Origin: Gemmatimonadota bacterium
Lineage (GTDB): Bacteria; Gemmatimonadota; Gemmatimonadetes; Gemmatimonadales; Gemmatimonadaceae
Length of the DNA: 64,000 nt
Direction: 5' to 3'
Assembly: GCA_028287235.1 (NCBI GenBank)
Contig: JAQBQB010000006.1
Coordinates: 62,001 to 126,000, forward strand
Shown: in pieces, positions 41,953 to 52,209 of the stretch
How the letters are laid out: every line of letters starts with the position of its first letter
Position numbering within the stretch: position 1 is the first letter of the stretch
Made by a program: the position numbers and the translations under genes
Notes under the pieces: model-generated
The model's database searches: none
The model's input: only the letters and a program-made list of their open reading frames with translations
What the model was told of the DNA's origin: nothing

Positions 41953-44900
41953 GCGACCCCACTCGTCCTCCGCGCGAGCCCGTCCCAACGATCAGCACGC
42001 AGGGCCGGCGCGGTCCCATTCAGCGTCTGGTCGAAGCGTCCGTCAAAGAGCCGCTGCTGATCGCGTTCCTCACGATCGCCATCGGGTTCGTCGGCATCTA
42101 CTCGCTGCAACGCTTGCCGGTCGACGCGTATCCGGATGTGTCGCCGCCGCGCGTCGCGCTGACGACGCAATGGCCGGGACACGCGGCCGAAGAAGTCGAG
42201 CGGTTGATCACGATTCCGCTCGAGACGGCGATGAACGGGTTGCCGAGCGTCGCGGTGACGCGGTCGGTGTCGTTGTACGGCCTGTCCAGCGTGCGCGTCA
42301 CGTTCACCGACAACACGGACCTCTACTTCGCGCGCCAGCAGGTGTTCGAGCGCCTGGCCGACGCGAGCTTGCCCACCGGCGTCGCTCCCGGCGTCGAAGC
42401 GCCGTTCTCGCCGTCGGGCCTCGTCTACCGGTACGTGATCCAAAGCTCCGACCGGTCGGCGATGGATCTGCATGTCATGCAGGATTGGGTGCTCGACAAG
42501 GCGTTTCGCGCCGTGCCGGGCGTGGCCGACGTCGCGTCGCTCGGCGGCGAGACGATGCAATATCAGGTGCTCGTCGATCCCACGCGGCTCGCCGGCGCCG
42601 GGTTGTCGATCGACGACTTGTCGACGGCGCTCAACTCGAACAACAGCAACGGCGGCGGCGGCTTCATCTCCGAGGGCGGGCAGTTCTTCTATGTCCGCGG
42701 CCTCGGCCGCGTCGTGACGCTCGAGGACATCGGCAACGTCGTCGTCGCCGTGAAGAACGGCGTGCCCGTGCTGGTGAAGGACGTCGCCACCGTCGAGATC
42801 GGACACGCGCCTCGCCTGGGCCAGTTCGGCTTCAATAAGACGGACGACGCCGTGGAGGGCATCATCCTGATGCGCACGGGCGAGCAGGCGCAAACTGTTC
42901 TCAAGCGCGTGGAAGCGAAGACGCGCGAGCTGAACGACCACGTGCTGCCGAAGGACGTGAAGGTCGTGCCGTACTACGACCGGAGCGATCTCGTCGCCCT
43001 GACGACGCACACGGTGATGCACAACCTCGTAGTGGGCATCGTGCTCGTCGTGATCGTGCTGGTGTTCTTCCTCTACGATCTTCGCTCGGGGTTGATCGTC
43101 GCCGTCACGGTGCCGCTGGCGCTCTTGATCGCCTTCATCTGTCTCGACCTCCGCCACATTCCGGCGAACCTGCTTTCGATCGGCGCGATCGACTTCGGCA
43201 TTCTCGTCGACGGCGCGGTGGTGATGGTGGAGAACATCTATCGCCAGCTCGCCCGCCGGGAGGGCGCGGACTACCGCATTCGCGACGTGATCCTCGACGC
43301 GGCGTCGGAGGTCAACCGCCCCATCGTGTACGCCACGGCGGTGATCGTCGCCGGATTCCTCCCGATCTACGCGCTCACCGGTCCATCGGAAAAGTTGTTC
43401 CGGCCCATGGCCGACACGACCATCTATGCGCTCGTCGGGTCGCTGTTGATCACGCTGACGGTCATTCCGGCGCTCTGCTCGTGGGCGCTGCGCGGCGGCG
43501 TGAAGGAGCGAAAGAACCAGATCTTCGAATGGATCAGAGACCGCTACGCCAGTGGGCTCGATTGGTGTCTCGCCCACAGAAACGCCACGGTCGGCGCGTC
43601 GGTCGTGCTGTTCGCCGTCTCGGTCGGGATCGCGTACACGCGCGGCGGCGAGTTCATGCCGAAGCTCGACGAAGGCGCGCTCTGGGTGCGTGCCACGATG
43701 CCGTACACGATCTCCTTCGAGGAATCGTCGAAGATCGTGCCGCAGGTGCGCGCGATCCTGCAGAGCTTTCCCGAAGTTACCGTCGTCGCGTCGGAGCACG
43801 GGCGCGATGACGCCGGCACCGATCCGACGGGCTTCTTCAATGCCGAGTTCTACGTCGGCCTCAAGCCGTACGGCGACTGGAACGGCGCGTACCACTCGAA
43901 GAACGAGCTGATCGACGCGGTCCAGAAGAAGCTGTCCGTCTTCCCCGGCATCACCTTCAACTACACCCAGCCGGCCGAAGATGCGGTCGACGAAGCCCTC
44001 ACGGGCCTCAAAGCTTCTCTCGACGTCAAGATATTTGGCACGGATCTCAACATCCTCGAGCAGAAGGGCCGCGCGATCAAGGCGATCATCGAGAAAGTGC
44101 CGGGCATCAACCACGTGACGCTCGTGCAGGAGCTCGGTCAGCCAAGCGTGACGATCACCGTGGACCGTGCGAAGCTGGCACGGTACGGGTTGACGACCGA
44201 TGCCGTGAACGGCCTCATCGACGCCGCCGTCGGCGGCGCGGCGACGACCCAGGTCGTGCAGGGCGAGCGGACATTCGATCTCGTCGTTCGTCTCCAGCCG
44301 CAATACCGCGGATCGCCGGAGCAGATCGGCAACATCCTCCTCGCGACGCCGGCCGGCCCTCAGGTTCCTCTGCGGGAGGTGGCCGACGTGCAGGTGGCGA
44401 ACGGCGCGGCGTTCATTTATCGCCAGGACAACTCGCGCTACATCGGCGTGCAGTACTCGGTCGAGGGGCGCGACCTCGCGAGTGCGGTTTCCGAAGCCAG
44501 CGCGGCGGTGAACAAGCAGGTCAAGTTCCCCAACGGCTACTCCGTGCGGTGGGGCGGCGAGTTCGAGCAGTACACCGCGTCGCGCGCGCAGATGAACGTC
44601 GTGCTGCCGATCACCGTGCTGCTCATCTTCGCGATCCTGTTCGTGCTGTACCACAACTTCAAGTTCCCCTTCATCACCGTGGTCGGCGTCATCCTCTCGG
44701 CGCCACTCGGCGGGTTGCTGGCGATGCTCGTGACCGACACTCCGTTCTCGGTGTCGTCGATGATCGGTTTCCTCGCGCTCTTCGGCGTGTCGGTGCAAAC
44801 GGCCGTTGTCTACATATCGTACGCGAACGAGCTGCGCCTGGGTGGGTTCGCCATCGCCGAGGCGACGCGGACGGCCGCGCTGTTGCGGCTGCGTCCGATC

Positions 44901-45092
44901 ATGATGACCGCATTGGTGGCGGCGTTCGGGCTGTTGCCCGCGGCGCTGTCGACGGGCGTGGGCTCCGACACGCAGAAACCGTTCGCGCTGGTGATCGTGG
45001 GCGGCCTCTTCTCGCGGCTACTGATCAGCGTGTTCCTGATGCCGGTGCTGTACGCCATGTCGGCGCGCGAGGGGGATCATCTGGAGGTGTGA
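41949..45092 (+). CDS. Heavy-metal RND efflux pump (CzcA/CusA family)
   Basis: This 1047-residue pump starts at GTG 41949. Twelve helices and two large periplasmic loops match the HME-RND family. Helix 4 carries GAIDFGILVDGAVVMVENI, whose two Asp and Glu are the proton-relay residues of CzcA. GEFMPKLDEGALWVRATMP follows helix 7. The exact metal cannot be told from motifs alone: the NiCoT gene downstream points to Ni/Co, Cu or Zn are alternatives. It is translationally coupled to the adaptor. Confidence 0.94.
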   Translation: MSDPTRPPREPVPTISTQGRRGPIQRLVEASVKEPLLIAFLTIAIGFVGIYSLQRLPVDAYPDVSPPRVALTTQWPGHAAEEVERLITIPLETAMNGLPSVAVTRSVSLYGLSSVRVTFTDNTDLYFARQQVFERLADASLPTGVAPGVEAPFSPSGLVYRYVIQSSDRSAMDLHVMQDWVLDKAFRAVPGVADVASLGGETMQYQVLVDPTRLAGAGLSIDDLSTALNSNNSNGGGGFISEGGQFFYVRGLGRVVTLEDIGNVVVAVKNGVPVLVKDVATVEIGHAPRLGQFGFNKTDDAVEGIILMRTGEQAQTVLKRVEAKTRELNDHVLPKDVKVVPYYDRSDLVALTTHTVMHNLVVGIVLVVIVLVFFLYDLRSGLIVAVTVPLALLIAFICLDLRHIPANLLSIGAIDFGILVDGAVVMVENIYRQLARREGADYRIRDVILDAASEVNRPIVYATAVIVAGFLPIYALTGPSEKLFRPMADTTIYALVGSLLITLTVIPALCSWALRGGVKERKNQIFEWIRDRYASGLDWCLAHRNATVGASVVLFAVSVGIAYTRGGEFMPKLDEGALWVRATMPYTISFEESSKIVPQVRAILQSFPEVTVVASEHGRDDAGTDPTGFFNAEFYVGLKPYGDWNGAYHSKNELIDAVQKKLSVFPGITFNYTQPAEDAVDEALTGLKASLDVKIFGTDLNILEQKGRAIKAIIEKVPGINHVTLVQELGQPSVTITVDRAKLARYGLTTDAVNGLIDAAVGGAATTQVVQGERTFDLVVRLQPQYRGSPEQIGNILLATPAGPQVPLREVADVQVANGAAFIYRQDNSRYIGVQYSVEGRDLASAVSEASAAVNKQVKFPNGYSVRWGGEFEQYTASRAQMNVVLPITVLLIFAILFVLYHNFKFPFITVVGVILSAPLGGLLAMLVTDTPFSVSSMIGFLALFGVSVQTAVVYISYANELRLGGFAIAEATRTAALLRLRPIMMTALVAAFGLLPAALSTGVGSDTQKPFALVIVGGLFSRLLISVFLMPVLYAMSAREGDHLEV

Positions 45093-45122
45093 GCTCGGTC
45101 CCGCCGATGATAAGTTTCCTCC

Positions 45123-46169
45123 GTGCGCCGATTCTTTCGATTGTTCAGTGACGACGGGGCCGATGATCGCGGGCGGATCATCGGCCTCTTCACGCTCGTC
45201 GGCGCCGCGAACATCCTTGCTTGGACGTGGGCGCTCATCGCCTTCCGGCACTACCCGCTTCTGCTCGGCACCTCGCTGCTTGCGTACGGGCTTGGCCTGC
45301 GCCACGCCATCGACGCCGATCACATCGCGGCCATCGACAACGTCACGCGAAAGCTGATGCACGAGGGCCGGCGACCGATTGCCACCGGCTTCTTCTTCTC
45401 GCTGGGGCATTCGACGGTCGTGGTGCTCGCGTCGATCGCCATCGCGGCGACTGCCGCCGCGCTCGACACGAGCCTCGCGTCGTTCCACGACGTGGGCGGA
45501 ATGATCGGCACGCTGGTCTCGGCGGTCTTCCTGCTCGCCATCGCGGTGATGAACCTCTTCATCCTCGCGTCGGTCTACCGCGCCTTTCACCGCGTGAAGG
45601 ATGGCGGCGCCTACGTCGAGGAAGATCTCGACATGCTGATGAGCGGCGGCGGGCTGCTGGCGCGGATCTTCCGCCCACTGTTCGGAATGGTGCGGAAGAG
45701 CTGGCACATGTATCCGCTCGGCCTGCTGTTCGGCCTCGGCTTCGACACCGCGACGGAGATCGGCCTCCTCGGCATTTCCGCGGCCGAAGCGGCGAAGGGC
45801 ATGCCCATCTGGTCGATTCTCGTCTTTCCCGCGCTGTTCACGGCCGGCATGTCGCTCGTCGACACCACCGACAGCGTCATCATGCTGGGGGCGTACGGGT
45901 GGGCCTACACCAAGCCGATTAGAAAACTCTACTACAACATGACGATCACGCTCGTCTCGGTGCTCGTCGCGCTGCTGGTCGGCGGCATCGAAGCGTTCGG
46001 CCTCATCGGGCGCCGCTTCGCCTTCACCGGCGGCTTTTGGGACGCCATCGCCGCGCTCAACGGCAACTTCGGCATCATCGGCTACCTGATCGTCGGTGTC
46101 TTCGCCGTGAGCTGGGGCGTGTCGACGATCGTGTATCGGCTCAAGCGGTACGACGCGCTAGAAGCGTAG
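45123..46169 (+). CDS. NiCoT nickel/cobalt permease
   Basis: This 348-residue membrane protein has the NiCoT signature RHAIDADHIAAIDNVTRK in helix 2, the HAxDADH motif that binds Ni or Co. Further motifs are FFFSLGHSTVVVL, LGFDTATEIGLLGIS and GMSLVDTTDSVIM. It has about eight helices. It starts with GTG 31 nt after the RND pump, without a clear Shine-Dalgarno, and may be co-transcribed with it. Having an importer next to an exporter suggests homeostasis of the same metal. Confidence 0.92.
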   Translation: MRRFFRLFSDDGADDRGRIIGLFTLVGAANILAWTWALIAFRHYPLLLGTSLLAYGLGLRHAIDADHIAAIDNVTRKLMHEGRRPIATGFFFSLGHSTVVVLASIAIAATAAALDTSLASFHDVGGMIGTLVSAVFLLAIAVMNLFILASVYRAFHRVKDGGAYVEEDLDMLMSGGGLLARIFRPLFGMVRKSWHMYPLGLLFGLGFDTATEIGLLGISAAEAAKGMPIWSILVFPALFTAGMSLVDTTDSVIMLGAYGWAYTKPIRKLYYNMTITLVSVLVALLVGGIEAFGLIGRRFAFTGGFWDAIAALNGNFGIIGYLIVGVFAVSWGVSTIVYRLKRYDALEA

Positions 46170-46238
46170 GTCCAACCAGGCAAAGCCGTCGTCCGCTGTT
46201 GTCCGCGTTGGTCTTGCGGGTGCCCGCGTCAACGCTGC

Positions 46239-47651
46239 TTAGTCATGCCCCGCCTTCGGCCTCAACCGCCGACTCGGTACCGTGTACAAAAACCCCGTGT
46301 ACTGCATCTCCTCCCACGTCTGATCCCCCCACTTTACTTCCTTGGTCGGATCGGGATTGTGCGTGTTCGTCACCGAGTTGTCGTACCAGGCCATCGACGC
46401 GATCTTGCCGCCCGCCGGCACGTCGAGCGGCGTGGCGAACATGTAGTACGTCTGCCAGTTGAAGTCGTAGTGCGGCACGTCGAGGATCACCTCGCTCGTC
46501 CCGTCCGGCTTCTCCAGCTTGTACTGCCACCGCACGCCCCGCAGATGCGTGTGCGGCATGATTCCCCAGATCTTCACGGGCTCGCTCACGCCGATCTCGG
46601 CGGGCACCGCTACATCTTTCGCGCCGGCCGGAAGCGTCAGGGCGCCATTCAAGAACTGCGACGCGAAAAGCTCTTCCTCGGGCATTTCCTTCGCGAAACG
46701 AAATCCGATGTGTGTGCGGTCTTTCATCTCGTGCCCGTGCGCCGTGTAGTGCATCTGGAACGTCAGTACCGTTCCGGCGCGCAGTCTCAGCGCGGTCCCC
46801 TTCGGGAACTCCAGCACGCTGTTGCCCGGCACTTCGGTGCCGATCAGTGTGCCGATCTGCCGCGGTGGCGGATGCAGCGTGTCCAACCGCGGTGGGTCAG
46901 GAGGAATGGCGTGCGCCGGATTGCGAATCAGCAGCGGACGAGGCGCCGGCGATCCCGCCGGGCGCGGTGCCGCAGCCGGTGCGCTCGCGCCCGCAATGGG
47001 CTGAGCGGGCGGCACCTTGGCGTAGACCAGCACATGGTGCACGACTTCGCGGGCACCCGGCATGATCTCCAGCGCCTGCACCCAGCGGTCTTCCGTGAAG
47101 TTCGTCGGCACCTCGAAGTACTGGTACTCCACGGTGCCCGACGCCGGCACGGTGAACTCGTCGGACATCCCGACCACCGCGTCCGGAGTGCCGATCGACC
47201 ACTTGGTCGGAAACTCCGGTTTGGGCGGAAGGTTGTTCAGATCGCCCGGCTTCGCGCCCGCGTCGATCCACCGGAGAATCGTCTGCTTGTCGGCGTCGGA
47301 CAGCCGGCGGTCATTGCGGAAAACGCCGTGCGGTCCCTCGGCGTGCCAGGGCGGCATGATGCCCTTCTCCACCGCCGTCCGCATCTCGTCGGCGTTCGCT
47401 TTGGCCGAATCGTAGTCGAGGAGGGTGAAGGGAGCCATGCCGCCGGAGCGGTGGCAGCTCACGCAGTTCTTATACAGGATCGGCGCCACGTCCTCGGCGA
47501 ACGTCGGCTCGGCACTCCGCGCCGCGAGCGATCTCGGATGACGGGCGAGCACCACCACGACGACCGCTGCGCCGATGCCGGCAACTTGCGCGAGACGAAT
47601 TCCCAACGGGGATCGGCGGGCGCGACGTCCCAGCCTCGGTCGTGGCGTCAT
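46239..47651 (-). CDS. Cytochrome c fused to PHM/DBH-like copper monooxygenase domains
   Basis: This 470-residue exported or anchored protein begins with a signal/anchor helix. A heme site CVSCH (~62) is followed by a 100-residue cytochrome-like segment. Two copper type II ascorbate-dependent monooxygenase-like domains come next, with VVHHVLVYAKV, FQMHYTAHGHE, MPHTHLRGVRWQ and the terminal WEEMQYTGFLY. His and Met ligands of both copper centres have visible candidates. Function is unknown; oxidation of an organic substrate is inferred. Confidence 0.85.
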   Translation of the reverse strand: MTPRPRLGRRARRSPLGIRLAQVAGIGAAVVVVVLARHPRSLAARSAEPTFAEDVAPILYKNCVSCHRSGGMAPFTLLDYDSAKANADEMRTAVEKGIMPPWHAEGPHGVFRNDRRLSDADKQTILRWIDAGAKPGDLNNLPPKPEFPTKWSIGTPDAVVGMSDEFTVPASGTVEYQYFEVPTNFTEDRWVQALEIMPGAREVVHHVLVYAKVPPAQPIAGASAPAAAPRPAGSPAPRPLLIRNPAHAIPPDPPRLDTLHPPPRQIGTLIGTEVPGNSVLEFPKGTALRLRAGTVLTFQMHYTAHGHEMKDRTHIGFRFAKEMPEEELFASQFLNGALTLPAGAKDVAVPAEIGVSEPVKIWGIMPHTHLRGVRWQYKLEKPDGTSEVILDVPHYDFNWQTYYMFATPLDVPAGGKIASMAWYDNSVTNTHNPDPTKEVKWGDQTWEEMQYTGFLYTVPSRRLRPKAGHD

Positions 47652-47765
47652 GTGATCGTGGATTTGGGTAGGCGAGCCTGTCGCCTAGTATGCGGCTCGG
47701 GAATCAACCGGGCAAGCACGCCTGTACGGCAACGGCGAACACCGAGAAAATGCGATTTTGGGGAT

Positions 47766-47787
47766 TTGTCACGGAGCGACGTGACAA
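47766..47787. promoter_or_regulatory. Inverted repeat TTGTCACG-N6-CGTGACAA
   Basis: A perfect 8-bp inverted repeat with a 6-nt centre lies 115 nt upstream of the cytochrome/PHM gene and 16 nt after the small membrane gene ends. It may be an operator. A second one, TAGGCGA-N5-TCGCCTA, lies at 47669-47687, just before the cytochrome start. Confidence 0.4.
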
Positions 47788-47802
47788 TTTGTTGGACCGT
47801 CC

Positions 47803-48063
47803 CTAGTCCCTACGATCCACGTGCCGACGATCCCCAGGCGCATTGTGCCGGCGATCGTGGCCCGGCCGGCGCCGCGCGGCATGCCAGAGCGCGAACAGGA
47901 AGAGCACGGCCACCAGGATGTAGATCGGACGCAGCAACGTCGTCATCGCCGGCGCGATGTAGCCGGTCGCGAACACGGCCATCTCGGCCACGAGCCCCAA
48001 CACCGCTAGCCGGATCATCCGGAGGAAGTATGCCTGTTGATGCGAATCCACGGCGATGATCAC
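47803..48063 (-). CDS. Small membrane protein, 86 aa
   Basis: This hypothetical protein has two hydrophobic helices (LAVLGLVAEMAVFATGYI and LLRPIYILVAVLFLFALW) and a basic Arg/His-rich C-terminus. It starts with GTG 48063; ATG 48018 is an alternative. No family is recognised. It is divergent from the malic enzyme gene across 155 nt. Confidence 0.5.
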   Translation of the reverse strand: MIIAVDSHQQAYFLRMIRLAVLGLVAEMAVFATGYIAPAMTTLLRPIYILVAVLFLFALWHAARRRPGHDRRHNAPGDRRHVDRRD

Positions 48064-48218
48064 GGCTCGGAGAGGATCGAAAACGGCGTGCGCTTCGGAC
48101 GTTCGAGTAACGTAACGAGGTCAACCGCCGCCTGGGCTCGGACTTTGTTCGGTGAGGAGCCAAACTCCGTCCACGGACTGACTTATCATCGTCTGACCGG
48201 CTATCCTTCATCTCGGTC

Positions 48219-50531
48219 ATGACTAAACGCCAAGACGCACTCGACTATCACGCAAACGGCCGCCCCGGAAAGATCGCGGTCGTGCCGACGAAGCCGCTGA
48301 CGAACCAGCGCGACCTCTCGCTGGCCTACTCGCCCGGCGTCGCCGAGCCCTGCCTCGAGATCAAGCGCGACCCGGATCTCGCCTACACCTACACGGCCAA
48401 GGGCAACCTCATCGCCGTCGTGTCCAACGGCACCGCGGTGCTCGGCCTGGGCAACATCGGCGCGATCGCCGGCAAGCCGGTGATGGAAGGCAAGGCGAAC
48501 CTCTTCAAGCAATTCGCCGACATCGACGTCTTCGATCTCGAGGTTGGCTCCGAGAATCCGGACGACGTCATCAAGTTCTGCCAGCTCCTCGAGCCGACGG
48601 TTGGCGGCATCAACCTCGAGGACATCCGGGCGCCGGACTGCTTCTACATCGAAGAGACGCTTCGGAAAACGCTCAAGATTCCCGTCTTCCACGACGATCA
48701 GCACGGCACCGCGATCATCTCCGGTGCCGCGTTGCTCAACGCGCTCGAATGCGTGCGGAAGAACATCGCCGAGATCACGGTCGTGTTCTCCGGCGCGGGC
48801 GCGGCGGCGATCTCCACGGCCGAGCACTACGTGCGCCTTGGCGTGAAGCGCGAGCACATTCTCATGTGCGACCGCGACGGCGTGATCTACAAAGGCCGCA
48901 CGGGCGACATGGATCCGTACAAGGCGCGCTTCCAGGTGGAGACCAAGGCGCGCACGATCGCCGAAGCACTCGTCGGCGCCGACGTGTTCGTCGGCCTCTC
49001 GGTCGCCGGCGCGGTCACGGGCGAGATGGTCGCGAAGATGGCCGACCACCCGATCATCTTCGCGCTCGCCAACCCGGTGCCGGAAATCCTGCCCGAGGAA
49101 GTGCGCGCGGTGCGCGACGACGCGATCATCGCGACCGGCCGCAGCGACTACCCGAACCAGGTCAACAACGTCCTCGGCTTCCCCTTCATCTTCCGCGGTG
49201 CGCTCGACGTGCGCGCCACCGAGATCAATGAAGAGATGAAGATGGCCGCGACGCGCGCCCTCGCGCTCCTCGCGAAGGAAGATGTTCCGGACAACATTTC
49301 GGGACTCTACGGCCTGCGCGACGTGCAGTTCGGTCCCGAGTATCTGATTCCCTTCCCCTTCGACCCGCGCGTGCTGCTCTGGGTCGCACCGGCGGTGGCG
49401 TGGGCGGCGGTGGCTTCGGGCGCGGCGAACGACTTCATCGACCTCGACGACTATCGCGAGCGTCTCGAGTCGCGCCTCGGCCGCGCGCGCGGTGTGATGC
49501 GCGGGCTGATCAACCGCGCGGTCGCCAATCCGAAGCGCGTCGTGTTCCCCGAGGGCGAAGAGCCGAAGATCATTCGCGCCGCGCGCATCTGCGTCGAGGA
49601 AGGCATCGCCGATCCCATTCTCCTCGGGAATCGCGAGATCATCGAACGGAAGGCGCGCGCCGCGAACATTCCGCTCGACGGCATCGAGATCGACGATCCC
49701 GCGACGTCGTCGCGTCGCGAGGAGTACGCGCAGCACATGTGGATGCTGCGCCAGCGCAAAGGCATGAGTCTCGACGAAGCCGGACGCCGGCTGTACAACA
49801 GCAACTACTTCGGCTCGTGCATGGTGGGCCGCGGCCACGCCGACGCGCTGGTGTCCGGCGTCAATTTGCACTATCCCGAAACGATCCGGCCGGCGCTCGA
49901 AGTGATTGGCGCGCACCCCAAGGCGGGGCTCGTGAGCAGCATGTACATGCTGGTGTTCGAGAAGCACGTCATCTTCTGCGCCGACACCACCGTGAACATC
50001 GATCCCACCGCCGAGCAGTTGGCGCAGATCGGGTACGCGGCGAGCCGCATCACGCGGACGATGGGCGTGGAGCCGCGCATCGCCATGCTCTCGTTCTCGA
50101 ACTTCGGATCGGTGCGCCATCCGGAGGCCGAGAAGATGGCGCGCGCGGTGACGTTGTTGCGGCAGCGCGACCCGAGTCTCGTCGTGGATGGCGAGATGCA
50201 GGCGGATACGGCGCTCGACCCGGAGATCATCGGCCGGGATTATCCGTTCAGCACGCTCAAGGAACAGGCGAACGTGCTGATCTTCCCGAACTTGAGTGCC
50301 GGGAACATCGCATACAAGTTGTTGAACCATCTGGGCGGAGCCACGGCCATCGGGCCGATCCTCATGGGAATGGCTCGCCCGGTGCACGTGCTGGAACGCG
50401 GGGCCGACGTACAAGACATCGTCAACATGGCCGCGGTGGCCGTGGTCGACGCACAAGAGCGGTCTTACCCTGTGGAATCCGCGACTCGGTCGATGAACGG
50501 ACCCACGCCGACGATTTTTTCGAGGCTATGA
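48219..50531 (+). CDS. maeB: NADP-dependent malic enzyme with phosphotransacetylase-like domain
   Basis: This 770-residue MaeB-type enzyme decarboxylates malate to pyruvate. The N-terminal ~430 residues hold [31 protein letters not shown] and the NADP site [12 protein letters not shown]. The C-terminal ~330 residues match a phosphate acetyltransferase domain ([16 protein letters not shown] and [12 protein letters not shown]) that is regulatory rather than catalytic in this family. The stop overlaps the PEP carboxykinase start (ATGA). Together they can connect C4 acids with PEP and pyruvate. Confidence 0.95.
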   Translation: MTKRQDALDYHANGRPGKIAVVPTKPLTNQRDLSLAYSPGVAEPCLEIKRDPDLAYTYTAKGNLIAVVSNGTAVLGLGNIGAIAGKPVMEGKANLFKQFADIDVFDLEVGSENPDDVIKFCQLLEPTVGGINLEDIRAPDCFYIEETLRKTLKIPVFHDDQHGTAIISGAALLNALECVRKNIAEITVVFSGAGAAAISTAEHYVRLGVKREHILMCDRDGVIYKGRTGDMDPYKARFQVETKARTIAEALVGADVFVGLSVAGAVTGEMVAKMADHPIIFALANPVPEILPEEVRAVRDDAIIATGRSDYPNQVNNVLGFPFIFRGALDVRATEINEEMKMAATRALALLAKEDVPDNISGLYGLRDVQFGPEYLIPFPFDPRVLLWVAPAVAWAAVASGAANDFIDLDDYRERLESRLGRARGVMRGLINRAVANPKRVVFPEGEEPKIIRAARICVEEGIADPILLGNREIIERKARAANIPLDGIEIDDPATSSRREEYAQHMWMLRQRKGMSLDEAGRRLYNSNYFGSCMVGRGHADALVSGVNLHYPETIRPALEVIGAHPKAGLVSSMYMLVFEKHVIFCADTTVNIDPTAEQLAQIGYAASRITRTMGVEPRIAMLSFSNFGSVRHPEAEKMARAVTLLRQRDPSLVVDGEMQADTALDPEIIGRDYPFSTLKEQANVLIFPNLSAGNIAYKLLNHLGGATAIGPILMGMARPVHVLERGADVQDIVNMAAVAVVDAQERSYPVESATRSMNGPTPTIFSRL

Positions 50532-52150
50532 TGGCGACACAAACGACGCCGCAGGACGACGCCGGTTTGCAAGGCAAGGTAGGGTTGGAAGCCCAGGGGC
50601 TCGCGCCCAAGGGCGAGGTGCACTGGAATCTCGTCGCGCCCATCCTGATCGAGGACGCGATTCGCCGCGGCGAAGGCAAGCTCGCCGACATGGGCCCGTT
50701 CTGCTCGATCACGGCGCCCCACACCGGCCGCTCGCCCAACGACAAATTCCTAGTTAAAGAACCCTCATCCGAGAAGGACGTCGACTGGGGCAAGGTCAAC
50801 CAGCCGTTCAGCGAGGAGCAGTTCGAGACGCTCCTCGCCGACGTGCGCGGCTACCTGAACGAGCAGAGCGAGCTGTTCGTCGAGGACCTCTACTGCGGCG
50901 CCGACTCGAAGTACCGCCTGTCGGTGCGCTACGTGTCGCCCAACGCCTGGCAGATGGCGTTCGTGCGGAACATGTTCATCCGCCCCGACGCCAGCGCGCT
51001 GCCCACCTTCGAGCCGAACTTCACGGTGCTCCACGCGCCGGAGTTCGAGGCCGACCCCAAGAAGCACGGCACGCGCACGAGCACCTTCATCGTGCTCAAC
51101 CTCGCCAAGCGCATGATCCTCATCGGCGGCACGCGCTACGCCGGTGAGCTCAAGAAGTCGATGTTCACCGTCATGAACTACTACATGCCCAAGCAGGGCG
51201 TGCTCTCCATGCACTGCTCGGCGAACATCGGCGACCAGGGAGACACGGCGCTCTTCTTCGGCCTGTCCGGCACCGGCAAGACGACGCTCTCCGCCGACCC
51301 GCACCGTTCGCTCATCGGCGATGACGAGCACGGCTGGGCCCCCGAGGGCGTGTTCAACTACGAGGGCGGCTGCTACGCCAAGGTGATCAACCTGTCTCCC
51401 GAAGGGGAACCGGACATCTACAAAACAACGCAGATGTTCGGCACCATCCTCGAGAACGTCGTGCTCGATCCGCTCACGCGCAAAGTGAAGTTCGACGATC
51501 AGTCGATCACCGAGAACACGCGTGCGTCGTATCCGCTGCACTACATCCCGAACTTCGTTCCGTCGGGGCGCGGCGGCCATCCGAAGAACGTCGTCTTCCT
51601 CACCGCCGACGCGTTCGGCGTGCTGCCGCCCGTCGCTAAGCTGACGCGCGAGCAGGCGATGTACTATTTCCTGTCCGGCTACACGGCGAAAGTCGCCGGC
51701 ACGGAGCGCGGCGTGAAGGAGCCGCAGGCAACCTTCTCGTCCTGCTTCGGCGCGGTCTTCCTCGTCTGGCATCCGACCAAGTACGCCGAGATGTTGGGCA
51801 AGCTGATCGACGAGCACGGCTCGGACGTGTGGTTGGTCAATACGGGATGGACGGGCGGCGCGTTCGGCGTGGGCAAGCGCATGAAGCTCTCGCACACGCG
51901 CGCCATGGTGAACTCGCTGCTGCGCGGTGAGCTCCACGACGCCAAGCTCGAGACCGACCCGATCTTCGGCCTGTCCGTGCCGGTGCAGATCAAGGACGTG
52001 CCGGCCGACGTCCTCAAGCCGCGCGAGACTTGGCCCGACAAACAGGCCTATGACGAGCAGGCCAAGAAGCTCGCGTCGATGTTCCGCGAGAACTTCGCGA
52101 AGTTCGAGAAGTTCGTTCCGGAAAGTGTGAAGAACGCGGGACCGAAGTAA
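50528..52150 (+). CDS. pckA: Phosphoenolpyruvate carboxykinase (ATP)
   Basis: This enzyme of about 540 residues converts oxaloacetate and ATP to PEP and CO2. Walker A GLSGTGKTTLSADP (~247), the metal/kinase-2 region GDDEHGW, and RASYPLHYIPN and WLVNTGWTGG match the ATP-type family. The ATG at 50528 overlaps the malic enzyme stop; a second in-frame ATG follows at once. An operon of malic enzyme and PEP carboxykinase is uncommon and suggests control of PEP-pyruvate-C4 flux. A hairpin follows the stop at 52158. Confidence 0.96.
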   Translation: MMATQTTPQDDAGLQGKVGLEAQGLAPKGEVHWNLVAPILIEDAIRRGEGKLADMGPFCSITAPHTGRSPNDKFLVKEPSSEKDVDWGKVNQPFSEEQFETLLADVRGYLNEQSELFVEDLYCGADSKYRLSVRYVSPNAWQMAFVRNMFIRPDASALPTFEPNFTVLHAPEFEADPKKHGTRTSTFIVLNLAKRMILIGGTRYAGELKKSMFTVMNYYMPKQGVLSMHCSANIGDQGDTALFFGLSGTGKTTLSADPHRSLIGDDEHGWAPEGVFNYEGGCYAKVINLSPEGEPDIYKTTQMFGTILENVVLDPLTRKVKFDDQSITENTRASYPLHYIPNFVPSGRGGHPKNVVFLTADAFGVLPPVAKLTREQAMYYFLSGYTAKVAGTERGVKEPQATFSSCFGAVFLVWHPTKYAEMLGKLIDEHGSDVWLVNTGWTGGAFGVGKRMKLSHTRAMVNSLLRGELHDAKLETDPIFGLSVPVQIKDVPADVLKPRETWPDKQAYDEQAKKLASMFRENFAKFEKFVPESVKNAGPK

Positions 52151-52157
52151 GGGAACG

Positions 52158-52196
52158 GGGGAAGAGGGACGGCCCGAACGGCGCTCCCCCTTCCCC
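52158..52196. terminator. Bidirectional hairpin between convergent genes
   Basis: GGGGAAGAGGGA and TCCCCCTTCCCC form a 12-bp stem with one mismatch and a 15-nt loop. It lies between pckA and the convergent blue-copper lipoprotein and can end both transcripts. On the plus strand T-rich sequence follows. Confidence 0.5.
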
Positions 52197-52209
52197 TTCT
52201 CGCTCTTCC

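Noticed and set aside
41901-44798. 965-residue minus-strand open frame opposite the RND pump
   Set aside because: Its composition is that of antisense translation (His/Arg/Asp-rich, no helices), and the pump on the plus strand is certain.
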